A DNA stretch of 64,000 nt from Streptacidiphilus neutrinimicus (GCF_000787815.1 NZ_BBPO01000009.1:87708-151707), one strand, 5' to 3'; positions 52,494 through 62,594 are shown, counted from the stretch's first letter. The notes: a model not told the origin generated them from the letters alone. Numbers and translations: made by a program.

Positions 52494-53756
52494 ATGTCAG
52501 CGCATCCCGATTCGGCCGCGCCCTCGGCCTCGCTGAACGCCCGTGCGAAGCTGGCCGTCACCGCCGGCAAGGCCGCCGCCGCCGTGTCGCGCGCGGCGGG
52601 CCGCGGCAGCGGATCGGTGATCGGCGGCCGGGTTGCCCTCAAGCTCGACCCGGACCTGCTGCGGCGCGTCTCCGAGGGCCTGGACGTGGTGCTGGTCTCG
52701 GCCACCAACGGCAAGACCACGACGACCCGTCTGATCGCCGAGGCCCTCAAGGCCGCTGGCCCGGTGGTGTCCAACGCGCTCGGCGCGAACATGCCGGCCG
52801 GCATCACCTCCGCGCTCGCCGACAGCGGCGAGGCGCGGTTCGGTGTGATCGAGGTCGACGAGAAGTACCTGAACATGGTCGCCCGGGACACCAACCCGAA
52901 GGCGATCGCGCTGCTGAACCTCTCCCGCGACCAGCTGGACCGCTCCTCCGAGACGCGCATGCTCGCGGAGAAGTGGCGCGAGGGTCTGGCCGGGACCGAG
53001 GCCGTCGTCATCGCCAACGCGGACGACCCGCTGGTCACCTGGGCGGCCTCGTCCTGCAAGAAGGTCATCTGGGTCGCAGCCGGCCAGGCCTACAAGGAGG
53101 ACGCCTGGTCCTGCCCGAGCTGCGGCGGCGTCATGCAGCGTCCGGACGAGGAGTGGTTCTGCCCGAGCTGCGGCTTCCGCCGTCCGCAGCCGCACTGGGC
53201 GCTCCAGGGCGAGTTCGTGGTGGACCCGCAGGGCAACCCGTGGCCGATCCGGCTGCAGCTGCCGGGCCGGGCCAACCTGTCCAACGCGACGAGCACCGCC
53301 GCCGTCGTCTCCGTCTTCGGCGTGCACCCGCAGATCGCGCTGCAGCGCATGGAGTCGGTGCAGGCCGTCGCCGGCCGCTACGAGTCGGTGCTGGTGAACG
53401 GCCGTGAGGTGCGGCTGCTGCTGGCGAAGAACCCGGCCGGCTGGCTGGAGACCTTCAGCCTGATCGACCCGGCGCCGGCGCCGGTGGTCCTCTCGGTCAA
53501 CGCGCTCTCCGCCGACGGCACCGACACCTCCTGGCTGTGGGACGTCGACTACGAGCGCCTGGTCGGCCACCCGGTCTTCGTGATGGGCCAGCGCAAGCTG
53601 GACCTCGCGGTGCGCCTGGAGGTCGCGGGCGTGCAGTTCCAGGTCGTCGACTCAATCCAGCAGGCCGTGGCGATGGCGCCGCAGGGCCGGATCGAGGCGA
53701 TTGCCAACTACACCGCCTTCCAGCAGCTGCGCCGCGACGTGGCGACCCCGAACTGA
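52494..53756 (+). CDS. murT: Lipid II isoglutaminyl synthase, MurT subunit
   Basis: A 420-aa Mur-ligase-family protein. The ATP loop is SATNGKTTTTR (near residue 70). A four-Cys zinc ribbon sits at C207, C210, C223, C226, characteristic of MurT. The C-terminal DUF1727 domain is present. With GatD it amidates the D-Glu of lipid II to D-isoglutamine. AGGAGGA at 52479-52485 marks the start, and TAGGCT at 52431-52436 is a likely -10 box. gatD follows 33 bp on. Confidence 0.93.
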   Translation: MSAHPDSAAPSASLNARAKLAVTAGKAAAAVSRAAGRGSGSVIGGRVALKLDPDLLRRVSEGLDVVLVSATNGKTTTTRLIAEALKAAGPVVSNALGANMPAGITSALADSGEARFGVIEVDEKYLNMVARDTNPKAIALLNLSRDQLDRSSETRMLAEKWREGLAGTEAVVIANADDPLVTWAASSCKKVIWVAAGQAYKEDAWSCPSCGGVMQRPDEEWFCPSCGFRRPQPHWALQGEFVVDPQGNPWPIRLQLPGRANLSNATSTAAVVSVFGVHPQIALQRMESVQAVAGRYESVLVNGREVRLLLAKNPAGWLETFSLIDPAPAPVVLSVNALSADGTDTSWLWDVDYERLVGHPVFVMGQRKLDLAVRLEVAGVQFQVVDSIQQAVAMAPQGRIEAIANYTAFQQLRRDVATPN

Positions 53757-53789
53757 CGCGGCCCGGACTTGAGGAAGAGGACTCCCGCC

Positions 53790-54518
53790 ATGACTGACAG
53801 CGCCCTGCGGCTGATCTGGATCTACCCGGACCTGCTGTCCACGTACGGCGACCGCGGCAACGTGCTCGTCGTCGAGCGCCGGGCCCGGCAGCGCGGGCTG
53901 CAGGTCGAGCGCGTCGACGTGCGCTCCGACCAGCCGGTGCCGACCAGCGGCGACATCTACCTGATCGGCGGCGGCGAGGACCGTCCGCAGCGGCTCGCCG
54001 GCGAGCGGCTGCGGCAGGACCCGGGTCTGGGCCGGGCCGTGGAGAACGGCGCGATCGTCTTCGCGGTCTGCGCCGGATACCAGATCCTCGGCCACGAGTT
54101 CATCGACGACCGCGGCGAGCGGACCGCGGGCCTCGGCCTGCTCGACGTCTGGTCGACGCGCGGCGAGGGCAAGCGCAACGTCGGCGACATCGTCGCCGAG
54201 CCCGACCCGCGCCTGGGCCTGCCGACGCTGACGGGCTTCGAGAACCACCAGGGCGTCACCCACCTCGGGCAGGGCGTCTCGCCGCTGGCGCAGGTCAGCG
54301 TCGGCGGTGGCAACGGCACCGGCGAGGGCACCGAGGGCGCCTGGCGGGACACCGTCTTCGGCACCTACCTGCACGGGCCGATCATGGCGCGCAACCCGCT
54401 GGTCGCGGACCTGCTGATCAAGCTGGCCCTCGACGTCAGCGCGCTGCCGCCGGCGGACAACACCTGGTACGACGCGCTGCGCGCGGAGCGCATCGCGGCG
54501 GCCCAGACCACCACCTGA
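53790..54518 (+). CDS. gatD: Lipid II isoglutaminyl synthase, GatD subunit
   Basis: A 242-aa glutamine amidotransferase of the GatD type. The catalytic Cys is in FAVCAGYQILGHEF (near residue 94) and the His in GTYLHGPIMARNP (near 190). It frees ammonia from glutamine for the MurT partner. ATG 53790 begins MTDSALRLIWIYPDLLSTYG, typical of GatD. Operon with murT. Confidence 0.93.
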   Translation: MTDSALRLIWIYPDLLSTYGDRGNVLVVERRARQRGLQVERVDVRSDQPVPTSGDIYLIGGGEDRPQRLAGERLRQDPGLGRAVENGAIVFAVCAGYQILGHEFIDDRGERTAGLGLLDVWSTRGEGKRNVGDIVAEPDPRLGLPTLTGFENHQGVTHLGQGVSPLAQVSVGGGNGTGEGTEGAWRDTVFGTYLHGPIMARNPLVADLLIKLALDVSALPPADNTWYDALRAERIAAAQTTT

Positions 54519-54752
54519 GCCGCGGGCAGCGGACCGGCTCAGGGGCAACGGCAGACAACCGAACACAGCTGGCGGCTCACGCCGACTCCGGCCGAGCCTC
54601 CAGCGCCCACCCTCACACTCCCCCCGCAGGGCGCCGACGGCGCCGCCCTGGCGACCGGGCCGGCCTGACCGGGAGCCGACGCTCGGTATCATCGCGATAG
54701 GGTTGATTTGTCCGATTCCGGTCACCGCGCTCTGCTCGGGAGTAGTTGAACG

Positions 54753-55778
54753 ATGCGTATTGGTGTGCTGACCAGTGGTGGGGACTGCCCAGGTTTGAAC
54801 GCCGTGATCCGGTCCGTGGTGCACCGCGGCGTGGTGGATCACGGCGACGAGATCATCGGCTTCGTGGACGGCTGGCGCGGCCTGCTCGAGGAGGACTACC
54901 GCGAGCTGACACTGGACTCGGTGTCCGGCATCCTCGCCCAGGGTGGGACCATCCTCGGCTCGACCCGCGTGCAGCCGAGCAAGCTGCGGGACGGCGTCCC
55001 GGCGGCGAAGGCCATGTGCGAACGGCTGGGCCTCGACGGCATCATCCCGATCGGCGGCGAGGGCACGCTCAAGGCGGCCCGGATGCTCTCCGACGCGGGC
55101 CTGCCCATCGTCGGCGTGCCGAAGACCATCGACAACGACATCGCCTGCACGGACGTCACCTTCGGGTTCGACACGGCCGTCTCGGTGGCCACGGAGGCCC
55201 TGGACCGCCTGAAGACCACCGCCGAGTCGCACCAGCGCGTCATGGTCGTCGAGCTGATGGGCCGCCACACCGGCTGGATCGCTCTGAACGCCGGCATGGC
55301 CGCCGGCGCCCACGCGATCGTCGTCCCGGAGCGCCCCTTCGACATCGGCAAGCTGACCGCCGTCGTCGGGGAGCGCTTCGAGCGCGGCAAGAAGTTCGCC
55401 ATCGTCGTGGTCGCCGAGGGCGCCAAGCCCGAGCCCGGCACCATGGAGTGGGAGCGCGGAAGCATCGACATCTACGGCCACGAGCGCTTCGCGGGCGTGG
55501 CCACCCGGCTCTCCGGCGAGCTGGAGCGGCGCCTCGGCAAGGAGGCCCGCCCGGTCATCCTCGGCCACGTCCAGCGCGGCGGCACCCCGACCGCGTACGA
55601 CCGGATCCTGGCCACCCGCTTCGGCTGGCACGCGGTCGAGGCCGTGCACAAGGGCGCCTTCGGCCACCTGACGGCGCTCCAGGGCACCGCGATCAACCTG
55701 GTGCCGCTGGCCGACGCCGTCGCCGACCTGAAGACTGTCCCCGCGGAGCGCTACGCCGAAGCGGAAACGGTCATCTGA
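54753..55778 (+). CDS. pfkA: ATP-dependent 6-phosphofructokinase
   Basis: A 341-aa phosphofructokinase. GVLTSGGDCPGLNAVIR binds nucleotide, GGEGTLKAA has the Gly expected for ATP use, and PKTIDNDIACTDVTFGFDTA holds the catalytic Asp. MGRHTGWIA binds fructose 6-phosphate. The Gly/Lys combination matches the Streptomyces group III ATP enzymes. Key glycolytic step in the cytosol. An ATCGCGAT palindrome (54691-54698) lies in the upstream region. Streptomyces usually have more than one pfkA copy. Confidence 0.92.
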   Translation: MRIGVLTSGGDCPGLNAVIRSVVHRGVVDHGDEIIGFVDGWRGLLEEDYRELTLDSVSGILAQGGTILGSTRVQPSKLRDGVPAAKAMCERLGLDGIIPIGGEGTLKAARMLSDAGLPIVGVPKTIDNDIACTDVTFGFDTAVSVATEALDRLKTTAESHQRVMVVELMGRHTGWIALNAGMAAGAHAIVVPERPFDIGKLTAVVGERFERGKKFAIVVVAEGAKPEPGTMEWERGSIDIYGHERFAGVATRLSGELERRLGKEARPVILGHVQRGGTPTAYDRILATRFGWHAVEAVHKGAFGHLTALQGTAINLVPLADAVADLKTVPAERYAEAETVI

Positions 55779-55841
55779 GCCCCCGCCCGGCAGGTTCGAA
55801 CCCGCCGAGCACCGGGCGAAATGTCCGATTAGCTTGGCCTC

Positions 55842-56849
<1,008 letters not shown>

Positions 56850-56923
56850 CGGAGGACATTCCGGACGGTTCTACCCTGGTGCGGTAGCTGTGCGCACCAC
56901 CACGAGGGAAGCAGGGACCGCCG

Positions 56924-57889
56924 ATGGGCAGCATGCCGGGCATGCCGGGTATGGACCACGAGCTCGCGCCCTTCACCTTCGGGCGGGCGCTGGCGTTCCA
57001 CCCCTCGGCGGACTGGGCCTTCCTCGCCTTCGCGAGCGTGCTGCTGGTCGGCTACCTCGCCGGCTGCGTCCGGCTGTGGCGGCGCGGCGACAAGTGGCCG
57101 GTCGGCCGCCTGGTCGCGTGGCTGCTCGGCCTCGCCACGATGGTGATGGTCAGCTGTACGGGCCTCGGCCAGTACGGCATGGTGATGCTCAGCGCGCACA
57201 TGATGCAGCACATGGTGCTGTCCATGCTGACGCCGATCCTGCTGCTGCTGGGCGCGCCGATCACGCTCTCGCTGCGCGCGATGCGCCCGGCGGGCAAGGG
57301 CAGGCGCGGACCGCGCGAGCTGCTGGTGGCGGTGCTGCACTCGCGCTACATGAAGGTGATCTCGCACCCGGCGTTCACGATCCCGCTCTTCATCGCCAGC
57401 CTCTACGGGCTCTACTTCACCCCGATCTTCGACTTCCTGATGAAGTCGCAGTGGGGCCACTTCGCGATGATGGTGCACTTCCTCGCCGTGGGCCTGGCGT
57501 TCTTCTGGCCGATCATGGGCGTGGACCCGGGGCCGCACCGTCCCGGCTACGTGCTGCGCATCCTGGAGCTGTTCGTCGGCATGCCGTTCCACGCCTTCTT
57601 CGGCGTGGCGGTGATGATGGCCTCCGGCCTGATGGTGAACACCTTCGCGCACCCGCCGGCGTCGCTCCACGTGAATCCCCTCACCGACCAGCACCTGGCC
57701 GGCGGGCTCGCCTGGGCGTTCAGCGAGATCCCGACGGCCGTGGTGCTGATCGCGCTCACCTTCCAGTGGGCCAAGTCCGAGGAGCGGCTCTCCCGCCGCA
57801 AGGACCGCGTGGCGGACCGCAACGGCGACCAGGAACTGGAGGCCTACAACGCCTACCTGACCCGCCTGGGCCAGCGCTCGGCGGGCTGA
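56924..57889 (+). CDS. Cytochrome c oxidase assembly protein, CtaG/caa3 type
   Basis: A 321-aa polytopic membrane protein of the CtaG_caa3 family with about seven hydrophobic segments. Family features: LSAHMMQHMVLSMLTPILLLLGAP (His-rich), MMVHFLAVGLAFFWPIMGVDP and FHAFFGVAVMM. Involved in copper insertion or assembly of caa3-type oxidases. The N-terminus is Met-rich (MGSMPGMPGMDHE), which may bind copper. The ATG has AGGGA upstream. The C-terminus is a hydrophilic tail. Confidence 0.88.
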   Translation: MGSMPGMPGMDHELAPFTFGRALAFHPSADWAFLAFASVLLVGYLAGCVRLWRRGDKWPVGRLVAWLLGLATMVMVSCTGLGQYGMVMLSAHMMQHMVLSMLTPILLLLGAPITLSLRAMRPAGKGRRGPRELLVAVLHSRYMKVISHPAFTIPLFIASLYGLYFTPIFDFLMKSQWGHFAMMVHFLAVGLAFFWPIMGVDPGPHRPGYVLRILELFVGMPFHAFFGVAVMMASGLMVNTFAHPPASLHVNPLTDQHLAGGLAWAFSEIPTAVVLIALTFQWAKSEERLSRRKDRVADRNGDQELEAYNAYLTRLGQRSAG

Positions 57890-57917
57890 CCGCCCGTTCG
57901 GGCTTCCGCCCGGCGGG

Positions 57918-58142
57918 CTAGCCGCTGATCATGCTCTCGTAGGGCACCTGGCGCAGGTAGAGCGCGCCACAGGTGTGACAGAGCGGCTGCTTGGTGTGCG
58001 CCCACGCCGAGTCGTGGTCGACCGGCGCAGCCGGGTCGAGGTCGCGGTTGCACAGGGCGGTCATCGAGCCGTCCTTGGTCATGTGCCACATCTTGACGGC
58101 GCCCTCGTCCCCGAGTTCCGCGCGCATTCCGTAGACGTTCAT
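57918..58142 (-). CDS. Small zinc-ribbon-like conserved protein
   Basis: A 74-aa protein with a Cys pattern ALCNRDL (one Cys) and PLCHTCGALYL (CxxC), plus nearby His residues, suggesting a treble-clef or zinc-ribbon site. I do not recognise its function. GGGAGG precedes ATG 58142. It is convergent with ctaG, 28 bp away, and codon use matches the genome. Confidence 0.72.
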   Translation of the reverse strand: MNVYGMRAELGDEGAVKMWHMTKDGSMTALCNRDLDPAAPVDHDSAWAHTKQPLCHTCGALYLRQVPYESMISG

Positions 58143-58198
58143 GTCCGATCCTCCCGGGGCCACTGTGACGTGTCGGCCCGCTCAGACCAGGATGCGCC

Positions 58199-58924
58199 TC
58201 AGTCGAAGGTGCGGCCAGCCTGGGCGACCAGACCGTCGAACAGCAGGTCGAGGCCGAAGTCGAAGCGCTCGTCGCCGACGTTGCGGGTGAGCGCCCCGGC
58301 CATGCCCACGATCAGCGGGTAGCGCTCCGGCGGCAGCGACGCGAAGAAGGAGCGCACGCCGCCGATGTACGCCTCGGCCTGTCGCTCGTCCGGCTCCCCG
58401 CCCGGCCCCTTGCGCGAGCTCTCCTCCAGCGCCGTCGCGACGACGTAGAGGCCGATCACGTCGACGGCGTAGGCGCAGACCTGCTCCGGCAGACCGCCGG
58501 CGCGCAGCAACGCCAGCATCGTCTCGGCGGCGTCGAGCGCGCCGGGCGAGGTGGGGATGTTCTGGATCATCGCCGCGCGGGCCAGGTCGCCGTGGGAGAC
58601 CAGGTTGTCGCGCTGCTGCTTCAGGTACTCCTTGGCCTGCTCGCGCCAGCGATCCGGGTCCGGCTCGGGGTGGTCCAGGTCCCCGTAGACGCGGTCCAGG
58701 AGCAGCGCGAGCAGTTCGTCCTTGTTGGCGACGTGCGCGTAGAGCGAGGCCGCGCCCGTGCCCAGCTCCTGGGCGACCCGGCGCATGTTCAGCGCGTCCA
58801 GGCCCTCGGTGTCGACGATCGTCAGTGCCGTCTCGACGATCAGCTCGCGGCTGAGCGCCCGCCTCTTCCGGCGTGGTTCCGCACCGAAGGAGCCGGGCCA
58901 GGTGGGCGTGGACGCAGTCGTCAT
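58199..58924 (-). CDS. TetR family regulator (TetR_C-type)
   Basis: A 241-aa TetR of the tetracycline-repressor-like C-domain type. HTH: ELIVETALTIVDTEGLDALNMRRVAQELGTGAASLYAHVANKDEL in part (residues 26-70). Divergent from a DHA2 exporter, with three operator copies between them, so it very probably represses the exporter and itself. ATG 58924 was chosen as the nearest start to the operators. Confidence 0.9.
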   Translation of the reverse strand: MTTASTPTWPGSFGAEPRRKRRALSRELIVETALTIVDTEGLDALNMRRVAQELGTGAASLYAHVANKDELLALLLDRVYGDLDHPEPDPDRWREQAKEYLKQQRDNLVSHGDLARAAMIQNIPTSPGALDAAETMLALLRAGGLPEQVCAYAVDVIGLYVVATALEESSRKGPGGEPDERQAEAYIGGVRSFFASLPPERYPLIVGMAGALTRNVGDERFDFGLDLLFDGLVAQAGRTFD

Positions 58925-58937
58925 GGGGACAGCGTAG

Positions 58938-58993
58938 TTGACACGAACAGCGTTCGCTAGTAGAACAATGTTCGTAGCGACGAACACTGTTCG
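58938..58993. promoter_or_regulatory. Three 13-bp operators, tetR/MFS promoter
   Basis: CGAACAGCGTTCG (58944-58956), AGAACAATGTTCG (58962-58974) and CGAACACTGTTCG (58981-58993) share the form GAACANNGTTCG and are 18 and 19 bp apart. A perfect TTGACA -35 box (58938-58943) abuts copy 1 on the plus strand, with TAGAAC at 58961-58966 as -10. The exporter ATG follows 40 bp on. Confidence 0.85.
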
Positions 58994-59032
58994 CTCGGAT
59001 TGTGACCGCCGCCGACTCCTCGAGGAGCTCCC

Positions 59033-60490
59033 ATGTCCACCGCCACGCCCGACTCGGTCCGCGCGGACCCGCCGCCCGCCGTCGTGGCGCATCCGCTGCG
59101 CAAGCTCGCGCTCGCCGCGATCCTGCTCGCCGAGATCATGGATCTGCTCGACACCACGATCATCAACGTCGCCGCGCCGACCATCAGGAACGCGCTCGGC
59201 GGCGGCACCAGCCAGATCCAGTGGGTGAGCGCCGCCTACACACTCGCCTTCGCCATGCTGCTGATCACCGGCGCCCGGCTCGGCGACCTGGTCGGCCGCA
59301 AGCGGATGTTCCTGCTCGGCACGGTCGGCTTCACCGTCTGCTCCGCGCTGTGCGCGGCGGCCACCGGCGCCGGGATGCTGATCGGCGCCCGCGCCTGCCA
59401 GGGCGCGTTCGCCGCGCTGGTCATCCCCCAGGGACTCGGGATCATCCGCGCCGTCTTCCCCGCCGAGGAGGTCGGCAAGGCCTTCGGCGCCTTCGGCCCG
59501 GTCCTCGGCCTCTCGTCCGTCGCCGGACCCACCCTCGGCGGCCTGCTGGTCGGCTCCGACCTGTGGGGCACCGGGTGGCGCATGATCTTCCTGATCAACC
59601 TGCCCGTCGGCCTGGGCTGCGCGCTGCTCGGCCTGCGCGCGATCCCCGCCGACCACGGCACGGCCGGCGCCCGCCGCCTCGACCTGCCCGGCGTCGCCGT
59701 CCTCAGCACGGCGATGGTGCTGCTCGTCTACCCGCTGATCCAGGGACGCGAACTCGGCTGGCCCAGCTGGACGTTCGCCTCCATGGGCCTCTCGCTCCCG
59801 ATCTTCGCCGGCTTCGCCCTGCTGCAGCGCCGCCAGGCCGCGACCGGCCGCGCGCCCCTGGTCGACCCGGCCCTCTTCCGCGGCGGCGGGTTCCGCTACG
59901 CGATCATCGTCGTCGCGCTGTTCAACGCCGCGATCACCGGTTTGATCCTCACCCTCACGCTGACCCTCCAGCTCGGCGCGCACTGGACCGCGCTGCACGC
60001 GGGCCTGACCTTCATTCCGATGTCGCTCGGCATCGTCGTCGGCGCCGTGGCCGCCGGCGCGGTCCTCGGCGCGCGGTTCGGACGCCGGGTCATCCACAGC
60101 GGGGCCGTCATCATGGCCGTGGGCACCCTCGTCCTCTGGGCGAGCCTCGCCCACTGGGGTCTCCCGGTCACCACCTGGGACCTGCTGCCCGCCCTGGTGG
60201 TGACCGGCGTCGGCATGGGCCTGATGATGGGTCCGATGTTCGAGCTCGCCCTGACCGGCGTCACCGCCGAGCAGTCGGGGTCGGCGGCGGGCGTCCTCAA
60301 CGCCCTGCAGGAGCTCGGCGGTTCGATCGGCGTCGCGACCCTCGGCACGGCGTTCCTGTCCTGGGCCTCCCACCACGGCTCCGTCACCGCCGCGGGCTGG
60401 ACCCTCGCCGCCGTCGTCGCGGTCATCACCCTGGTCGGCCTCACGACCTTCGCCCTCCCCCGCATGCCCCGGCCGGCCGAGTCCCGCTGA
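59033..60490 (+). CDS. DHA2-type MFS exporter
   Basis: A 485-aa drug:H+ antiporter with about 14 hydrophobic segments. LDTTIINVAAPTIRNALGGG (motif D-like), LLITGARLGDLVGRKRMFLLG (motif A) and GPTLGGLLVGS (motif C) are present. Substrate unknown. Divergent from the TetR and under its operators; likely an inducible resistance pump. Confidence 0.9.
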   Translation: MSTATPDSVRADPPPAVVAHPLRKLALAAILLAEIMDLLDTTIINVAAPTIRNALGGGTSQIQWVSAAYTLAFAMLLITGARLGDLVGRKRMFLLGTVGFTVCSALCAAATGAGMLIGARACQGAFAALVIPQGLGIIRAVFPAEEVGKAFGAFGPVLGLSSVAGPTLGGLLVGSDLWGTGWRMIFLINLPVGLGCALLGLRAIPADHGTAGARRLDLPGVAVLSTAMVLLVYPLIQGRELGWPSWTFASMGLSLPIFAGFALLQRRQAATGRAPLVDPALFRGGGFRYAIIVVALFNAAITGLILTLTLTLQLGAHWTALHAGLTFIPMSLGIVVGAVAAGAVLGARFGRRVIHSGAVIMAVGTLVLWASLAHWGLPVTTWDLLPALVVTGVGMGLMMGPMFELALTGVTAEQSGSAAGVLNALQELGGSIGVATLGTAFLSWASHHGSVTAAGWTLAAVVAVITLVGLTTFALPRMPRPAESR

Positions 60491-60686
60491 GCCGCGCCCA
60501 CCCATCGGGGGCGCGAGGCTCTGCCGCTATGGCGGCTCCTCCCCCAGCGTTCGGCCGGGAGGCGCCCCCAGCGTGGGCGCGAGAAGCCACGATGAGCGGA
60601 TGGCCCCGAAAGTGCGGGGTTCTCCCGCCCGGCGTGGCTTGTCGCGCCGTTCCTCGCGCCCTGAGGGGCGCCGCCAGGCGGCCGCG
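60491..60686. other. Intergenic region with inverted-repeat motif
   Basis: 196 bp between convergent genes. It contains CTCCCCCAGCGTTCGGCC...GGGAGGCGCCCCCAGC-type pairing near 60538-60580 and GCGCGAGG/TCGCGCC elements. From memory, similar strings recur in Streptomyces intergenic DNA. It may act as a bidirectional terminator. No gene seen. Confidence 0.4.
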
Positions 60687-62063
60687 CTAGCCCATCCCGG
60701 GCCAGTGGTTCGGCAGGTAGCCGAGGTCGATCGGCTCGGTGGGTGGGCCGTCGCGGCGGAGGTCCTCCAGGAGGGCGACCAGCGTCGGCGGCCACAGCAC
60801 CTCCGTCACCTCGGCGAGCTCCTTCGGGGTGAACCAGCGGCAGGTGAGGATGCCGTCCGCGGCGAAGGAGGCCGTGAGGTCGCCGATCGGGTCGCGGCGC
60901 GGGGCGGAGGCCAGGTAGATCACCTCGTGCTGGCGGACGAGGCCCACGTCTGCGCGGTGGTAGTCGTGCTCCCAGCGCCACAGCTCCGGCCCCGGGACGA
61001 CGTCGGTCCAGCCGGTCTCCTCGACCGTCTCGCGCACCGCTCCCGCGAGCGGGCCCTCGCCCGGCTCCAGACCGCCGCCGGGCAGCACCCAGTGGGGGCC
61101 GACCTCGGCGTCGTGGTGGAGCTGGAGGAAGACCGAGCCGTCCGGGTCCAGCACGAGCAGCCGGGCCGCGGCGCGGCGGGGGCGCGCGGCGGACCGCGCG
61201 GGCGAGGGGCGCTCGGCGAGCAGGAACCCGTGACCGCCGGTCACCCGATCGGCCCCGTAGCGCTCGCGCAGCTGCCGCTCGTCGGTCTCGTGGACCAGCC
61301 AGCCGTGCCCCCGCAGCCACTGCGCCTGATTGCGGCCCAGGCCACCGCGCCACAGGCGTGTCGCAGGCGCCATGGCCGGGTCGCGCCGGGCCATCTCCCG
61401 GGTACGGCGCAGGGCGCCGTCCCGCACCAGCGCGAGGCGGCTTCCCGGGGCCGAGAGCGCGCCGATCCGGTCCAGCAGCGCGGCGGCGTCGTCGGCTTCC
61501 AGGTAGATCAGCAGCCCCTCGACCAGCCAGGCGGTGGGCTGCTCCGGGTCGAACCCGGCGGCGCGCAGCGGGGTCGCCCAGTCCTCGCGCAGATCCGCTG
61601 TCAGCACGTGACGCTCGACGCGCGGATGGGCGTCCGCCTCGGCGAGGACGCGCTCCTTGAAGGCGACCATCTCCGGCAGGTCCAGCTCGAACAGGCGCAC
61701 GCCGTCCGGCCAGTCCAGCCGGAACGCGCGCGCGTCGAGGCCTGCGGCGAGCAGGACCACCTGGACGCAGCCGCCGTCCGGGCCGACCGCGTCGCGCAGG
61801 TAGTCGTCGAAGTAGGCGGTGCGTAGCACGAGGTGCGCTGCCATCGCGGACCACGCCTCGGTCCGCTCGCCGCGCGGCGGGCGGGGGCCGTTCTCCGCGG
61901 TGACGGCGGCCCGCAGGAAGACGGAGGCGTACGGGTCGTCGAAGAGCCGGTCCGGGCGGGCGCTCTCGGCGGCGCGGGCCAGCGCGACGCCGAGCGCGGT
62001 CCGGCCGACCCCCTGCGGCGCACTCCCTCCCGCGTCCGCGGCTGACGTCTGATCATCGGTCAC
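60687..62063 (-). CDS. SAM methyltransferase-Nudix hydrolase fusion
   Basis: A 458-aa two-domain protein. Residues about 15-280 are a class I O-methyltransferase of the LCMT/TIGR00027 type (VQVVLLAAGLDARAFRLDWPDG, WLVEGLLIYLEADDA). Residues about 300-440 are a Nudix hydrolase with an intact Nudix box, GGGLEPGEGPLAGAVRETVE plus ETGW. Fusions of these are uncommon. The start is GTG 62063, 6 nt from a minus-strand TAGATT -10 (62070-62075): leaderless. Substrates of both domains are unknown. Confidence 0.85.
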   Translation of the reverse strand: MTDDQTSAADAGGSAPQGVGRTALGVALARAAESARPDRLFDDPYASVFLRAAVTAENGPRPPRGERTEAWSAMAAHLVLRTAYFDDYLRDAVGPDGGCVQVVLLAAGLDARAFRLDWPDGVRLFELDLPEMVAFKERVLAEADAHPRVERHVLTADLREDWATPLRAAGFDPEQPTAWLVEGLLIYLEADDAAALLDRIGALSAPGSRLALVRDGALRRTREMARRDPAMAPATRLWRGGLGRNQAQWLRGHGWLVHETDERQLRERYGADRVTGGHGFLLAERPSPARSAARPRRAAARLLVLDPDGSVFLQLHHDAEVGPHWVLPGGGLEPGEGPLAGAVRETVEETGWTDVVPGPELWRWEHDYHRADVGLVRQHEVIYLASAPRRDPIGDLTASFAADGILTCRWFTPKELAEVTEVLWPPTLVALLEDLRRDGPPTEPIDLGYLPNHWPGMG

Positions 62064-62079
62064 CCGCCCAATCTAGGCG

Positions 62080-62403
62080 GCGTGTCGTGGCGCGTGGAAG
62101 GGGATGGGGATCCAGCCGGTCGGCGGTCGCCGAACGGCGTGGTCCGTCCAGGTGAATGCGTTCCTCCGATGAGCGCATTCGCCCAGGTCATTCCGTATTC
62201 CCTGCGAAAGAAATGGATTTTCCGATAAGGATCAGGCTTGCTCCGAACGCAGCAAGAATTGCGCCACAAACCGACCGTGACAAGAATCACAATGGTCCGG
62301 CGGAACGTGAAGCAGCCATAAAAACATGCCAATACTGTCCGCCGAACGAACAAAGTCCTCGCCACCGTGGCGGGGCGGTCCGGCCGGACGCCTAGTCTCG
62401 CCA
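62080..62403. other. AT-rich intergenic stretch
   Basis: About 320 bp, strongly lower in GC than all around it, between a leaderless gene and a riboswitch. Several short minus-strand frames occur; one reads AAFGASLILIGKSISFAGN, membrane-like, but lacks a clear start. Possibly a decayed insertion or a long promoter region. Confidence 0.45.
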
Positions 62404-62577
62404 CCGGTCGGACGCCAGGTGCTCACACACACCTGACAGGCGAGAACGGGAGACCCAGGCACGACGGCACGGCGTCAGGGAAACGCCGGGCCTTGGGGTG
62501 AAGCCGCACGCAGGAATGACGCGCGGCCGGGCAGCTTCTGGAGCCCGAACCCGACAGGGACGACTTTCGTAGGCGGT
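62404..62577 (+). ncRNA. Probable c-di-AMP riboswitch (ydaO type)
   Basis: The stretch carries the conserved ydaO-class elements: GGGGTGAAGCCGCA near 62496, and GAACCCGACAGGGACGAC then TTTCGTAGGCGG at 62547-62576. Upstream is GAACGGGAGACCCAGG near 62445. It stands directly before an NlpC/P60 cell-wall hydrolase, the classical target in actinobacteria. GGAAGGGCTTCC at 62581-62592 could fold and hide the ribosome-binding site. Covariance search would confirm. Confidence 0.8.
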
Positions 62578-62594
62578 TCCGGAAGGGCTTCCGC

